NCBI GenBank assembly: GCA_936920195.1
Contig: CAKZHE010000231.1
Span: 1-60,356, forward strand
Direction: 5' to 3'
From: an uncultured cyanobacterium
Lineage (GTDB): Bacteria > Cyanobacteriota > Cyanobacteriia > Cyanobacteriales > FACHB-T130
Length of the DNA: 60,356 bases
Position 1 is the stretch's first letter, and every line of letters begins with the position of its first letter. Positions 32,527 to 40,386 of the stretch are shown in pieces. The notes beneath the pieces were generated by a model. The model did no database searches. It worked only from the letters and a program-made list of their open reading frames with translations, and was not told the DNA's origin. Both the position numbers and the translations under genes were made by a program.

Positions 32527-35028
32527 ATGTCTTATGCGACTTTAAATCCCATTACTACCATCCTTGCCGAACCGAAGAATCCCTACCATACCGATTCTTC
32601 GGTGACAGAAAGATGGGTGGAAGTGCTGGTAGATTGTCCGGGAGCGCCGGGACTATTTTCCTATCGCTTGCCATCGGATTTGATGGTGAAACCGGGGGAT
32701 ATTTTAAGCGTACCCTTTGGAGCGCAACAGGTGGGGGCGATCGCGATTAAAATTACCTATCTCCCCCCGCCGGATTTGCAACCTAGTCAAATTAAAGCTG
32801 TCGAAGATGTGGTAACGGCGGGATTTTTCCCGGAAACCTATTGGCAACTATTAAATAAAATTGCCGAATACTATTATACGCCTTTAATCCAAGTCATTAA
32901 AGTGGCTTTGCCGCCGGGATTGTTACGGAAATCGCAGCGCCGCATTCGATTAAAATCAGAGAATATTCCCCCTGGGGTAGAAGCTTTTTTGAGTCCGGTG
33001 GCGAAACAAGTTTTAGCCTTATTACAAGGGCAACCGCAGGGAAATTATAGTCAGCAATATATCGAGCAGAAGGTGAAGGGAGCGAAAAATGGTTTGCGGG
33101 AATTGGTGCGCCGCCATTGGGTAGAACGTTATTTGGAGCCACCCAAGATTCCACAACCCAAGTTGCAGAAAGCGGTGACGTTAGTAGTAAGTAACTTTGA
33201 AAACGATCTCACCGAAAAGCAAAGAGAGATTTTGGAAGTTTTGGCGCGGCGGGGGGGAGAACTATGGATGACAGAATTATTACAAATTTGTCGGGCTAGT
33301 TCTTCAACTTTAAAAATATTAGAACAAAAAGGTTATCTTATCATTCAAGACCGGGAAGTATTGCGAACAGAATTTGCCCCGGAATTAAGTCGCGACTTTG
33401 CCAAATCTTTGACGGCGGCGCAAACGGAATCTTTACATACCATTAATCACTTAACAGGCTTTGCCCAGGTGCTATTGCATGGGGTGACAGGTTCGGGAAA
33501 AACTGAAGTTTATTTACAAGCGATCGCCCCAATTCTAGCACAAGGTAAATCAGCTTTAGTCTTAGTCCCAGAAATTGGCTTAACCCCCCAACTAACAGAT
33601 CGTTTTCGCGCTCGATTTGGCAATAAGGTTTGCGTCTATCATAGCGCTCTCGACGTTGGAGTAAGGTTTGATACTTGGCGGCAAATGCTGTTAGGAGAAC
33701 CCCAAGTAGTTATTGGCACTCGTTCGGCAGTATTTGCGCCACTACCGAAGTTGGGTTTAATCGTTTTGGATGAAGAACACGATGATAGTTTTAAACAAGA
33801 TGCTCCCATTCCCACTTATCATGCCCGTCAGGTAGCTCAGTGGCGAGCCGAGTTAGAAAATTGTCCCTTAATTTTAGGTTCGGCTACTCCTGCTTTGGAA
33901 ACTTGGTTAGCCACCAATGGCGAACAGAAATCAACCAATATTTACTATCTTTCTTTACCAGAACGGATTCAATCTCGCCCCATGCCTCCGATTGAAGTCG
34001 TAGATATGCGGTTGGAATTGCAAGCGGGAAATAGATCGATTTTTAGTCGTGCTTTGCAACAAGCTTTGGAAACTTTGCAAGAACAGAAAAAACAGGGAAT
34101 TTTATTTATTCATCGCCGGGGACATAGTACCTTTGTTTCTTGTCGTAGTTGCGGTTATGTGGTGGAATGTCCCAATTGCGATGTTTCTTTAGCCTACCAT
34201 CATACCCATGAAGGGGCAACGGAATTATTGCGCTGTCATTATTGTAATTTTGTCCGCGTCCATCCCCATAATTGCCCCGAATGCAGTTCGCCCTATCTCA
34301 AGTTTTTTGGCAGCGGCACTCAGCGAGTGGTGCAGGAATTGGCAAAGCAATTTCCGAACTTGCGAGTAACTCGTTTTGATAGCGATACTACCAGAACTAA
34401 AGGAGCGCACCGAGCTTTATTATCTCGCTTTGCCTTGGGTGAAGCGGATTTGTTGGTGGGAACTCAAATGTTAACTAAAGGTTTAGATTTACCCCAAGTA
34501 ACCTTGGTGGGGGTAGTCGCCGCCGATGGATTGTTGAATTTGGCAGATTATCGGGCTTCGGAAAGGGCTTTTCAAACTCTCACCCAAGTCGCAGGCAGAG
34601 CGGGCAGAGGAGAAGATCCTGGTAGAGTAATTATGCAAACCTATTCTCCCGCCCATGCAGTGATTCAAGCAGTGCAGCAGCAAGATTATGCCGGGTTTAC
34701 GGCAACGGAGTTAGAACAACGGCAAGCGCTGAATTATCCCCCCTATGGGAGATTGTTATTATTGCGCCTCAGCGGTCAAACTTCAGCAGAAGTGGCAGAA
34801 ACAGCGGAAATGTTGGCAGCAGGTTTGCGCTCGGCAGAGGCAGCTTATGAGGTTTTAGGACCAGTTCCGGCTAATATTGAACGAGTAGCCAATCGTTTTC
34901 GTTGGCAGATTTTGGTCAAATTTCTCCCTAGTCAAGTGGTAGAATTACCAGATTTAGGAGAGATGCGATCGCTCTGTCCTACTACTGTTAGTTTAACTTG
35001 GGATGTAGACCCACTCTATTTAATGTAG
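32527..35028 (+). CDS. priA: Primosomal replication-restart helicase PriA
   Basis: PriA reloads the replicative helicase at collapsed forks. The 833-aa protein (ATG 32527, just after hpsU) has the N-terminal DNA-binding domain (VEVLVDCPGAPGLFSYRLP), the helicase core with Walker A HGVTGSGKTEVYL, DEEHDDSFKQ and the GSATPALET motif, the zinc-binding cysteines (CRSCGYVVECPNCDVSLAYH, CHYCNF, CPECSS) and the C-terminal helicase lobe (VGTQMLTKGLDLPQV, AGRAGRGE). All key parts are intact. A TTG at 32521 would add two residues and overlap hpsU; the ATG is more likely. kdpA begins 17 bp downstream. Confidence 0.95.
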   Translation: MSYATLNPITTILAEPKNPYHTDSSVTERWVEVLVDCPGAPGLFSYRLPSDLMVKPGDILSVPFGAQQVGAIAIKITYLPPPDLQPSQIKAVEDVVTAGFFPETYWQLLNKIAEYYYTPLIQVIKVALPPGLLRKSQRRIRLKSENIPPGVEAFLSPVAKQVLALLQGQPQGNYSQQYIEQKVKGAKNGLRELVRRHWVERYLEPPKIPQPKLQKAVTLVVSNFENDLTEKQREILEVLARRGGELWMTELLQICRASSSTLKILEQKGYLIIQDREVLRTEFAPELSRDFAKSLTAAQTESLHTINHLTGFAQVLLHGVTGSGKTEVYLQAIAPILAQGKSALVLVPEIGLTPQLTDRFRARFGNKVCVYHSALDVGVRFDTWRQMLLGEPQVVIGTRSAVFAPLPKLGLIVLDEEHDDSFKQDAPIPTYHARQVAQWRAELENCPLILGSATPALETWLATNGEQKSTNIYYLSLPERIQSRPMPPIEVVDMRLELQAGNRSIFSRALQQALETLQEQKKQGILFIHRRGHSTFVSCRSCGYVVECPNCDVSLAYHHTHEGATELLRCHYCNFVRVHPHNCPECSSPYLKFFGSGTQRVVQELAKQFPNLRVTRFDSDTTRTKGAHRALLSRFALGEADLLVGTQMLTKGLDLPQVTLVGVVAADGLLNLADYRASERAFQTLTQVAGRAGRGEDPGRVIMQTYSPAHAVIQAVQQQDYAGFTATELEQRQALNYPPYGRLLLLRLSGQTSAEVAETAEMLAAGLRSAEAAYEVLGPVPANIERVANRFRWQILVKFLPSQVVELPDLGEMRSLCPTTVSLTWDVDPLYLM

Positions 35029-35045
35029 AATAACGAATTTAAACT

Positions 35046-36809
35046 ATGTTCCAAGGGATATTTCAAATCATCTTAACGCTCATCCTCCTAGTTGCCATTG
35101 TGCCGCGCTTAGGCAAGTATATGGCTCAGGTGTTTCTGGGGGAAACCACTTTCCTAGACCGCATCGCTCACCCCATTGAACGGATGATCTATACTCTGGG
35201 GGAAATTCGCACCGATGATATGACTGGATGGCAATATATTCGCGCTATCCTCTATAGCAATTTAGTCATGGGTGTTTTCGTCTTTTTGCTCTTAATGCTC
35301 CAAGGAGTGCTGCCGCTGAATCCGACAGGATTAGCTGCACCCAGTTTCGATACCGCTTTACATACCACCATCTCCTTTTTAACCAATACCGACCAACAGC
35401 ACTATTCCGGGGAAAATACCTTTAGTTATGCTAGCCAAATCCTGGCTCTAGGATTTTTGATGTTTACTTCTGCCGCCACCGGATTAGCAGTGGGAATTGC
35501 CTTTATTCGGGGCTTAAGTGGTAAACCTTTAGGTAATTTCTATGTCGATTTAACCAAGGCTATTACTCGCATCCTGCTACCCCTATCCATTGTCGGGGCA
35601 ATAGTGCTAATTATCTTCGGCGTACCGGAAACCCTATTAGGTCCAGAAGTAGTAACTACTATAAGCGGAAATAGCCAAGCGATCGCTAGAGGTCCAGTGG
35701 CTCATTTTGAAATCATTAAACAATTGGGTGAAAATGGCGGCGGTTTCTTTGGCACAAATTCTGCCCATCCCTTTGAAAATCCTAATCCCGCCACCAACCT
35801 GATTGAAACCTTGGCAATGCTAGCAATTCCAGCATCCTTGATTTATACCTATGGGGAAATTGCCGGGAATAAAAAACAGGGCTGGTTACTGTTTTGGATG
35901 GTATTTATCATCTTCGCAGTTTTGATAGCGATCGCAACTGTGGGCGAATATCAAGGCAATCCCCTAGTTAATCAACTGCTAGATAAACAGTTTCCCAATT
36001 TAGAAGGCAAACTGCTAGATAAACAGTTTCCCAATTTAGAAGGCAAACTGCTAGATAAACACTTCCCCAATTTAGAAGGCAAAGAAACTAGGTTTGGTTG
36101 GGCGCAAACTGCTCTCTGGGCAATTTCCACCACGGCAACGATGTGCGGTGCTGTCAACGGAATGCACGATTCCCTGATGCCTCCCGCCGGAGCTGCCACC
36201 CTATTTAATATGTTTCTGCAAATCATTTGGGGAGGGCAAGGTACTGGCACTGCCTACCTATTTATTTACTTGATTTTAAGCGTCTTTCTCACCGGATTGA
36301 TGGTAGGGCGGACACCAGAATTCTTAGGGCGGAAAATTGAAAAGCGGGAAATTGTCCTTGCCAGCGTCGTCCTTTTAGTCCATCCCATTGTCGTATTAAT
36401 TCCCAGCGCGATCGCCCTCGCTTTTCCTGATACCCTAGCTGGTATTAGTAACCCCGGTTTCCACGGACTTTCCCAAGTCGTTTACGAATACGCCTCTGCT
36501 TCTGCTAACAACGGTTCTGGCTTGGAAGGATTAGCTGACAGTCAACCCGCCGCCACTGCCTTATGGTGGAATTTCAGCACCCTGGTTCCCCTATTAGTAG
36601 GGCGTTATGTCCCCATAATTGCCCTGTTGTTACTAGCAGATAGTATGACCAATAAACAACCAGTTCCTGAAAATGCCGGGACACTCCGCACCGACACCAT
36701 CCTATTTACCAACGTCACCGCTGGAGTTATCCTGATCCTCGGAGCCTTAACCTTTTTCCCCGTCATTGCCCTAGGCCCAATTGCCGAAGCCTTTCAGATT
36801 GGCAAATAG
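35046..36809 (+). CDS. kdpA: Potassium-transporting ATPase subunit A (KdpA) with internal tandem repeat
   Basis: KdpA is the channel-like membrane subunit of the high-affinity K+ pump KdpFABC, with four SKT-type selectivity-filter repeats. The 587-aa protein has the expected multi-pass profile ([57 protein letters not shown]). It is about 25 residues longer than usual: [12 protein letters not shown] is repeated three times in tandem (residues about 309-345), a 36-bp DNA repeat at 35973-36080, in what should be a loop. It is followed by kdpB after a 118-bp low-complexity gap. Confidence 0.93.
   Translation: MFQGIFQIILTLILLVAIVPRLGKYMAQVFLGETTFLDRIAHPIERMIYTLGEIRTDDMTGWQYIRAILYSNLVMGVFVFLLLMLQGVLPLNPTGLAAPSFDTALHTTISFLTNTDQQHYSGENTFSYASQILALGFLMFTSAATGLAVGIAFIRGLSGKPLGNFYVDLTKAITRILLPLSIVGAIVLIIFGVPETLLGPEVVTTISGNSQAIARGPVAHFEIIKQLGENGGGFFGTNSAHPFENPNPATNLIETLAMLAIPASLIYTYGEIAGNKKQGWLLFWMVFIIFAVLIAIATVGEYQGNPLVNQLLDKQFPNLEGKLLDKQFPNLEGKLLDKHFPNLEGKETRFGWAQTALWAISTTATMCGAVNGMHDSLMPPAGAATLFNMFLQIIWGGQGTGTAYLFIYLILSVFLTGLMVGRTPEFLGRKIEKREIVLASVVLLVHPIVVLIPSAIALAFPDTLAGISNPGFHGLSQVVYEYASASANNGSGLEGLADSQPAATALWWNFSTLVPLLVGRYVPIIALLLLADSMTNKQPVPENAGTLRTDTILFTNVTAGVILILGALTFFPVIALGPIAEAFQIGK
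35973..36080. repeat. 36-bp tandem repeat, three copies, inside kdpA
   Basis: A 36-bp unit starting CTGCTAGATAAACAGTTTCC is present three times in perfect or near-perfect order. The third copy has CAC for CAG (H for Q). It keeps the reading frame. Confidence 0.95.
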
Positions 36810-36821
36810 AGAACCGCTATA

Positions 36822-36927
36822 AACATAACATTTGGCTAGAGCGCCAATAAATCCAACTATCCCACCACCCCATCACCCCATCACCCCAACCCCCCATCCC
36901 CCCACCTCCCAACCTCCCAACCCCCCT
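36822..36927. other. C-rich low-complexity spacer between kdpA and kdpB
   Basis: The spacer is dominated by CCCATCACCCCA-like and CCAACCTCC runs on the plus strand. It follows one inverted copy of the 13-bp motif shared with 25584 and 31535 (36809-36821). It is part of a longer kdpB frame (from 36832) that would give a poly-Pro tract and is not considered coding. Confidence 0.6.
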
Positions 36928-39000
36928 ATGACATCTCCCCGCCAACCTCGCGGCGCTCGCGCCACCCGCAGGCACACCCCCAAAGCCGACACCAGCGGCA
37001 TTTATCAAAGGGCAGTTCGCGAAGCCTTTATCAAACTTGACCCCCGCCTTGCCCTGAAAAATCCGGTGATGTTTCTGGTTTGGGTGGGAACTCTAGTTGC
37101 CGCGCTATCAACAATTGAACCCAATTTATTTGGCACCACACCGGGAAATAATCAACAGTTGTTTAATGCCTTAGTTACCTTTATCCTATTTTTTACCGTT
37201 CTATTTGCGAACTTTGCCGAAGCAGTGGCAGAAGGGCGTGGTAAAGCTCAAGCGGATGCCCTCCGTTCGACTAAATCTGAAACTACTGCTCGCAAAGTCC
37301 TGGCTGATGGTTCTATCGAAGAAGTTCCCTCTACTAGCCTGCACCGGGATGACCAAATTAAAGTTATTGCTGGCGACATTATCCCCGCTGATGGGGAAGT
37401 GATTGGCGGAACAGCATCGGTAGATGAATCTGCCATTACCGGAGAATCGGCTCCTGTCCTCAAAGAGCCGGGTTCTGATATTGCCAGTTCCGTTACTGGT
37501 GGCACGCGGATTATCTCTGACGAATTACTGATTAGAGTAAGTGCTGACCCCGGCAAAGGCTTTTTAGACCGGATGATTGCCCTAGTAGAAGGAGCGGAAC
37601 GGTCAAAAACACCAAATGAAATTGCTTTAACTGTACTGCTCGCCGTTCTCACCCAAGTATTTTTAATTGTGGTGGTGACGTTATTAGCATTGGCAAATTA
37701 TGTGGGCAATCCTGTCAGCGTAGTAACGTTAATTGCCCTGTTGGTGGCCTTAATTCCGACTACTATTGGCGGGTTGTTAAGTGCCATTGGAATTGCGGGG
37801 ATGGATAGGGTAGCACAATTTAATGTGGTGGCAACTTCTGGCAGGGCGGTGGAAGCTTGCGGGGATGTAAATACTTTGGTGCTGGATAAGACGGGGACAA
37901 TAACGCTGGGGAACCGTTTGGCAGAGGAATTTATTCCAATTAACGGTCATTCAATGACAGATATTGCCAGTGTAGCTTTAGCTTCGAGTATTTTTGATGA
38001 TACTCCAGAAGGGAAATCTATTGTTCGGTTGGCAGAGAATTTAGGCGCGAAGGTAGATTTTGAGCGATCGCAATCCGAAGGGATTGAATTTTCGGCTAGA
38101 ACTAGAATGAGCGGCACTAATTTGCCTGGAGGCAGCGAAGTCCGCAAGGGAGCGGTAGATGCGGTGAAGGGGTTTGTCCGTTCCCGTGGGGGGGAACTGA
38201 GTTCAGAATTAGATGCTGCCTATGAGCGGATTTCCCGGTTGGGGGGAACTCCTTTGGCAGTTTGCCGCGATCGCGACATCTATGGAATTATTTATTTGAA
38301 GGATATCATTAAGCCGGGAATCCGCGATCGCTTTGACCAATTGCGGCGGATGGGGGTTCGCACGGTGATGCTGACAGGAGACAATCGGATTACGGCGGAG
38401 GTAATTGCCCAAGAAGCGGGAGTAGATGACTTTATTGCCGAGGCTACGCCGGAAGATAAAATTGCGGTAATTCAAGCGGAACAAGCTAAAGGCAAGTTAG
38501 TGGCAATGACTGGAGATGGTACGAACGATGCTCCAGCCTTAGCCCAAGCTAATGTGGGTTTAGCGATGAATTCTGGCACTCAAGCGGCTAAAGAAGCGGC
38601 AAATATGGTGGATTTAGATTCTGACCCCACCAAATTAATTGATTTAGTCACCATTGGCAAACAATTATTAATTACTCGCGGTGCTTTAACCACTTTTTCC
38701 TTAGCTAATGACATTGCCAAATATTTCGCCATTATTCCGGCAATGTTTACCAGTGTCGGCAGTCTAAATATTATGGGGTTGGCGAGCGCTCAATCGGCGG
38801 TGTTATCGGCATTAATTTATAATGCTTTGATTATTCCGGCGTTAATTCCTTTGGCTTTAACGGGAGTCAAGTTTAGGCCATTAACTGCCAATCAACTGTT
38901 GTCGCGGAACATCTTCATTTATGGTTTGGGAGGGGTAGTGGCTCCTTTTATCGCTATCAAGTTTATTGATGTAATTATTGCTGGTGTTGGTTTGAAGTGA
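36928..39000 (+). CDS. kdpB: Potassium-transporting P-type ATPase subunit B (KdpB)
   Basis: KdpB is the catalytic ATPase subunit of Kdp. The 690-aa protein (ATG 36928) has the actuator motif TGES, the phosphorylation motif DKTGTIT, the hinge MTGDGTNDAPALAQA and seven or so membrane segments. Family length is about 680-700. It starts after a basic tail-like MTSPRQPRGARATRRHTP, plausible for the family. Downstream is the kdpF-like gene 22 bp later, but kdpC is absent. Without KdpC the pump is not expected to assemble unless KdpC is supplied elsewhere. Confidence 0.95.
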   Translation: MTSPRQPRGARATRRHTPKADTSGIYQRAVREAFIKLDPRLALKNPVMFLVWVGTLVAALSTIEPNLFGTTPGNNQQLFNALVTFILFFTVLFANFAEAVAEGRGKAQADALRSTKSETTARKVLADGSIEEVPSTSLHRDDQIKVIAGDIIPADGEVIGGTASVDESAITGESAPVLKEPGSDIASSVTGGTRIISDELLIRVSADPGKGFLDRMIALVEGAERSKTPNEIALTVLLAVLTQVFLIVVVTLLALANYVGNPVSVVTLIALLVALIPTTIGGLLSAIGIAGMDRVAQFNVVATSGRAVEACGDVNTLVLDKTGTITLGNRLAEEFIPINGHSMTDIASVALASSIFDDTPEGKSIVRLAENLGAKVDFERSQSEGIEFSARTRMSGTNLPGGSEVRKGAVDAVKGFVRSRGGELSSELDAAYERISRLGGTPLAVCRDRDIYGIIYLKDIIKPGIRDRFDQLRRMGVRTVMLTGDNRITAEVIAQEAGVDDFIAEATPEDKIAVIQAEQAKGKLVAMTGDGTNDAPALAQANVGLAMNSGTQAAKEAANMVDLDSDPTKLIDLVTIGKQLLITRGALTTFSLANDIAKYFAIIPAMFTSVGSLNIMGLASAQSAVLSALIYNALIIPALIPLALTGVKFRPLTANQLLSRNIFIYGLGGVVAPFIAIKFIDVIIAGVGLK

Positions 39001-39022
39001 TTTTCACAGGAAGGTACGCAGA

Positions 39023-39283
39023 ATGATGAATCGAAGTTTGGTTTTGTGGTCAGAATTTAGGTCAGGATTGGTTTGGTGCCGGAGGTATTATCGCCAGCAA
39101 CCTGTTCCTATGCAGTTGTTGTTATTACTATGTTTAAATTTGGTACTAGCGCCAGCAGTGCAAGCTGCCACCGGGGGAGAACTTTCGACGGGACAAGTTT
39201 TTTGGTTGACGCTGCTGGGTTTATTGACTTTAGGGATTTCAATTTACTTGTTTGTGGTGATTTTTCAACCAGAGCGATTTTAA
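39023..39283 (+). CDS. kdpF: KdpF-like small subunit with extended N-terminus
   Basis: The 86-aa protein ends LGISIYLFVVIFQPERF, the signature of the small KdpF subunit which stabilises the Kdp complex. It has a longer N-terminus of about 55 residues, with a hydrophobic stretch (LLLLLCLNLVLAPAVQA) that may be a signal-anchor, and one C-terminal membrane helix. KdpF is normally about 30 aa in enteric bacteria; cyanobacterial versions are longer. It lies directly after kdpB, where a kdpC gene would be expected next; instead a Uma2 gene on the other strand follows. Confidence 0.75.
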   Translation: MMNRSLVLWSEFRSGLVWCRRYYRQQPVPMQLLLLLCLNLVLAPAVQAATGGELSTGQVFWLTLLGLLTLGISIYLFVVIFQPERF

Positions 39284-39328
39284 CTGCACCGTATTGCCAT
39301 ATAAGGATGGAATTTCAGCGCGATCGCC

Positions 39329-39892
39329 CTAGGCCAACAATTCATCTACAGCAACGCTAAACCCTGGTAAAATAACTTGAGTGCTGGCAATTTCACCTTT
39401 ACTAAACAACAATCTTTGTTGGTGAGTAATCGCGATAATCCATTGGCTTTCTGGTAACAATAGCCAAACCTCTTCACAGCCAGATTGCAAATATTCGTTA
39501 GTTTTGGTAAATATTTCTTCGGCTCCATCATTAGGCGAAATAATTTCCGCCAGCAGGGGGAAACTGTGAGGCAGAACATTAAAATTGCCGTGTTGTGCCA
39601 CTAAATCCGGTGTTAAATAAGCCACATCCGGCACTCTTCCTCTGCCAACAGTGCGACAGGGTGTTTCGGTATAAACTTCTCCCCCTTGATGGCTAGAAAT
39701 CATATAGCTTCGCCAATAAAAGGATAACTTAGATTGCACTCTCCCAGTTTTGGCATTCATTTCGGTTTTCTCTACTAATTCACCATTTACCCACTCAGTG
39801 CCATCTGGAGGACTTTGCAACCATGCTTCCAAGGAATTTGGATGAAATTGGCTAATTTTAGTTTCGTTGGTGATAACTGTTGCGATCGCCAT
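39329..39892 (-). CDS. Uma2-family restriction-endonuclease-like protein
   Basis: The 187-aa protein belongs to the Uma2 (DUF820) family with a PD-(D/E)xK-like fold. Visible signatures are WVNGELVEKTEMNAKTGRVQ, RVPDVAYLTPDLV (Asp), and LLAEIISPND (Glu). It is separated from the kdpF stop by about 45 bp, on the opposite strand. It occupies the place where kdpC would be expected. Like the copy at 17625 it is a common cyanobacterial accessory gene of unknown cellular role. Confidence 0.85.
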   Translation of the reverse strand: MAIATVITNETKISQFHPNSLEAWLQSPPDGTEWVNGELVEKTEMNAKTGRVQSKLSFYWRSYMISSHQGGEVYTETPCRTVGRGRVPDVAYLTPDLVAQHGNFNVLPHSFPLLAEIISPNDGAEEIFTKTNEYLQSGCEEVWLLLPESQWIIAITHQQRLLFSKGEIASTQVILPGFSVAVDELLA

Positions 39893-39929
39893 TTAAGATT
39901 ATCCTCTTTTACCTGTATATTTTATCAAG

Positions 39930-39961
39930 ATAGATCCCCCCTATGCTTAAAAAAGGGGGAT
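39930..39961. repeat. Inverted repeat AGATCCCCC / GGGGGATCT
   Basis: AGATCCCCC and GGGGGATCT form a 9-bp stem around CTATGCTTAAAAAA. The core resembles the AATCCCC-type runs inside the MITE at 45963-46270. It could be a terminator for no obvious gene or a repeat. Confidence 0.5.
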
Positions 39962-40087
39962 CTAAACTTAAAACTCTAGTCGAAAAGCCAATTTGAACAA
40001 CATTTTCAGCTTAAGTTGACGTTAATGGCTGATGGGCAGTTATTTAGCAGCGCCTTGACAGAGTTCATCCGCCATCAGCGATAATCC

Positions 40088-40341
40088 GCGATACTTTGCT
40101 CCGTGCTGCTGACAATTTAAAACACTTTCTCCCAACCGATCTACAACCTTGGAATCTTGAGGCAAAAAGCCCTGATAATTTCCTAACTCAGCTTTATGAA
40201 CTTGATCCAGAAATCATGGTTGGGGTGGTGCGATCGCAAGCTCAAGATCGGCAAAAACCGATCGCTATCTTGGAATTACTAGACACGCTGAAAAAACGAT
40301 TGCCTCAGTTAGCCGCAAAGGTGCAACCACACTTTTTCTAA
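40088..40341 (+). pseudogene. PIN-domain toxin C-terminal remnant
   Basis: The frame RDTLLRAADNLKHFLPTDLQPWNLEAKSPDNFLTQLYELDP is very close to the C-terminal third of cyanobacterial PIN-domain proteins (RNADNLKDFP...ILQPYNIEALSPDEFL) with the C-terminal Val-Arg-Asp/Gln helix. The N-terminal DxD metal centre is missing. The reported start (40096) is an internal ATG. The stretch 39893-40087 upstream has no match to the rest of such a toxin. Confidence 0.6.
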
Positions 40342-40386
40342 AAGCGGCTATTTCAGTCCTCTCTGCCATATTTTATCAAAAATTTA

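Noticed and set aside
36832-36927. Upstream extension of KdpB
   Set aside because: It would add a poly-Pro/His tract encoded by the low-complexity spacer; the ATG at 36928 fits the family.
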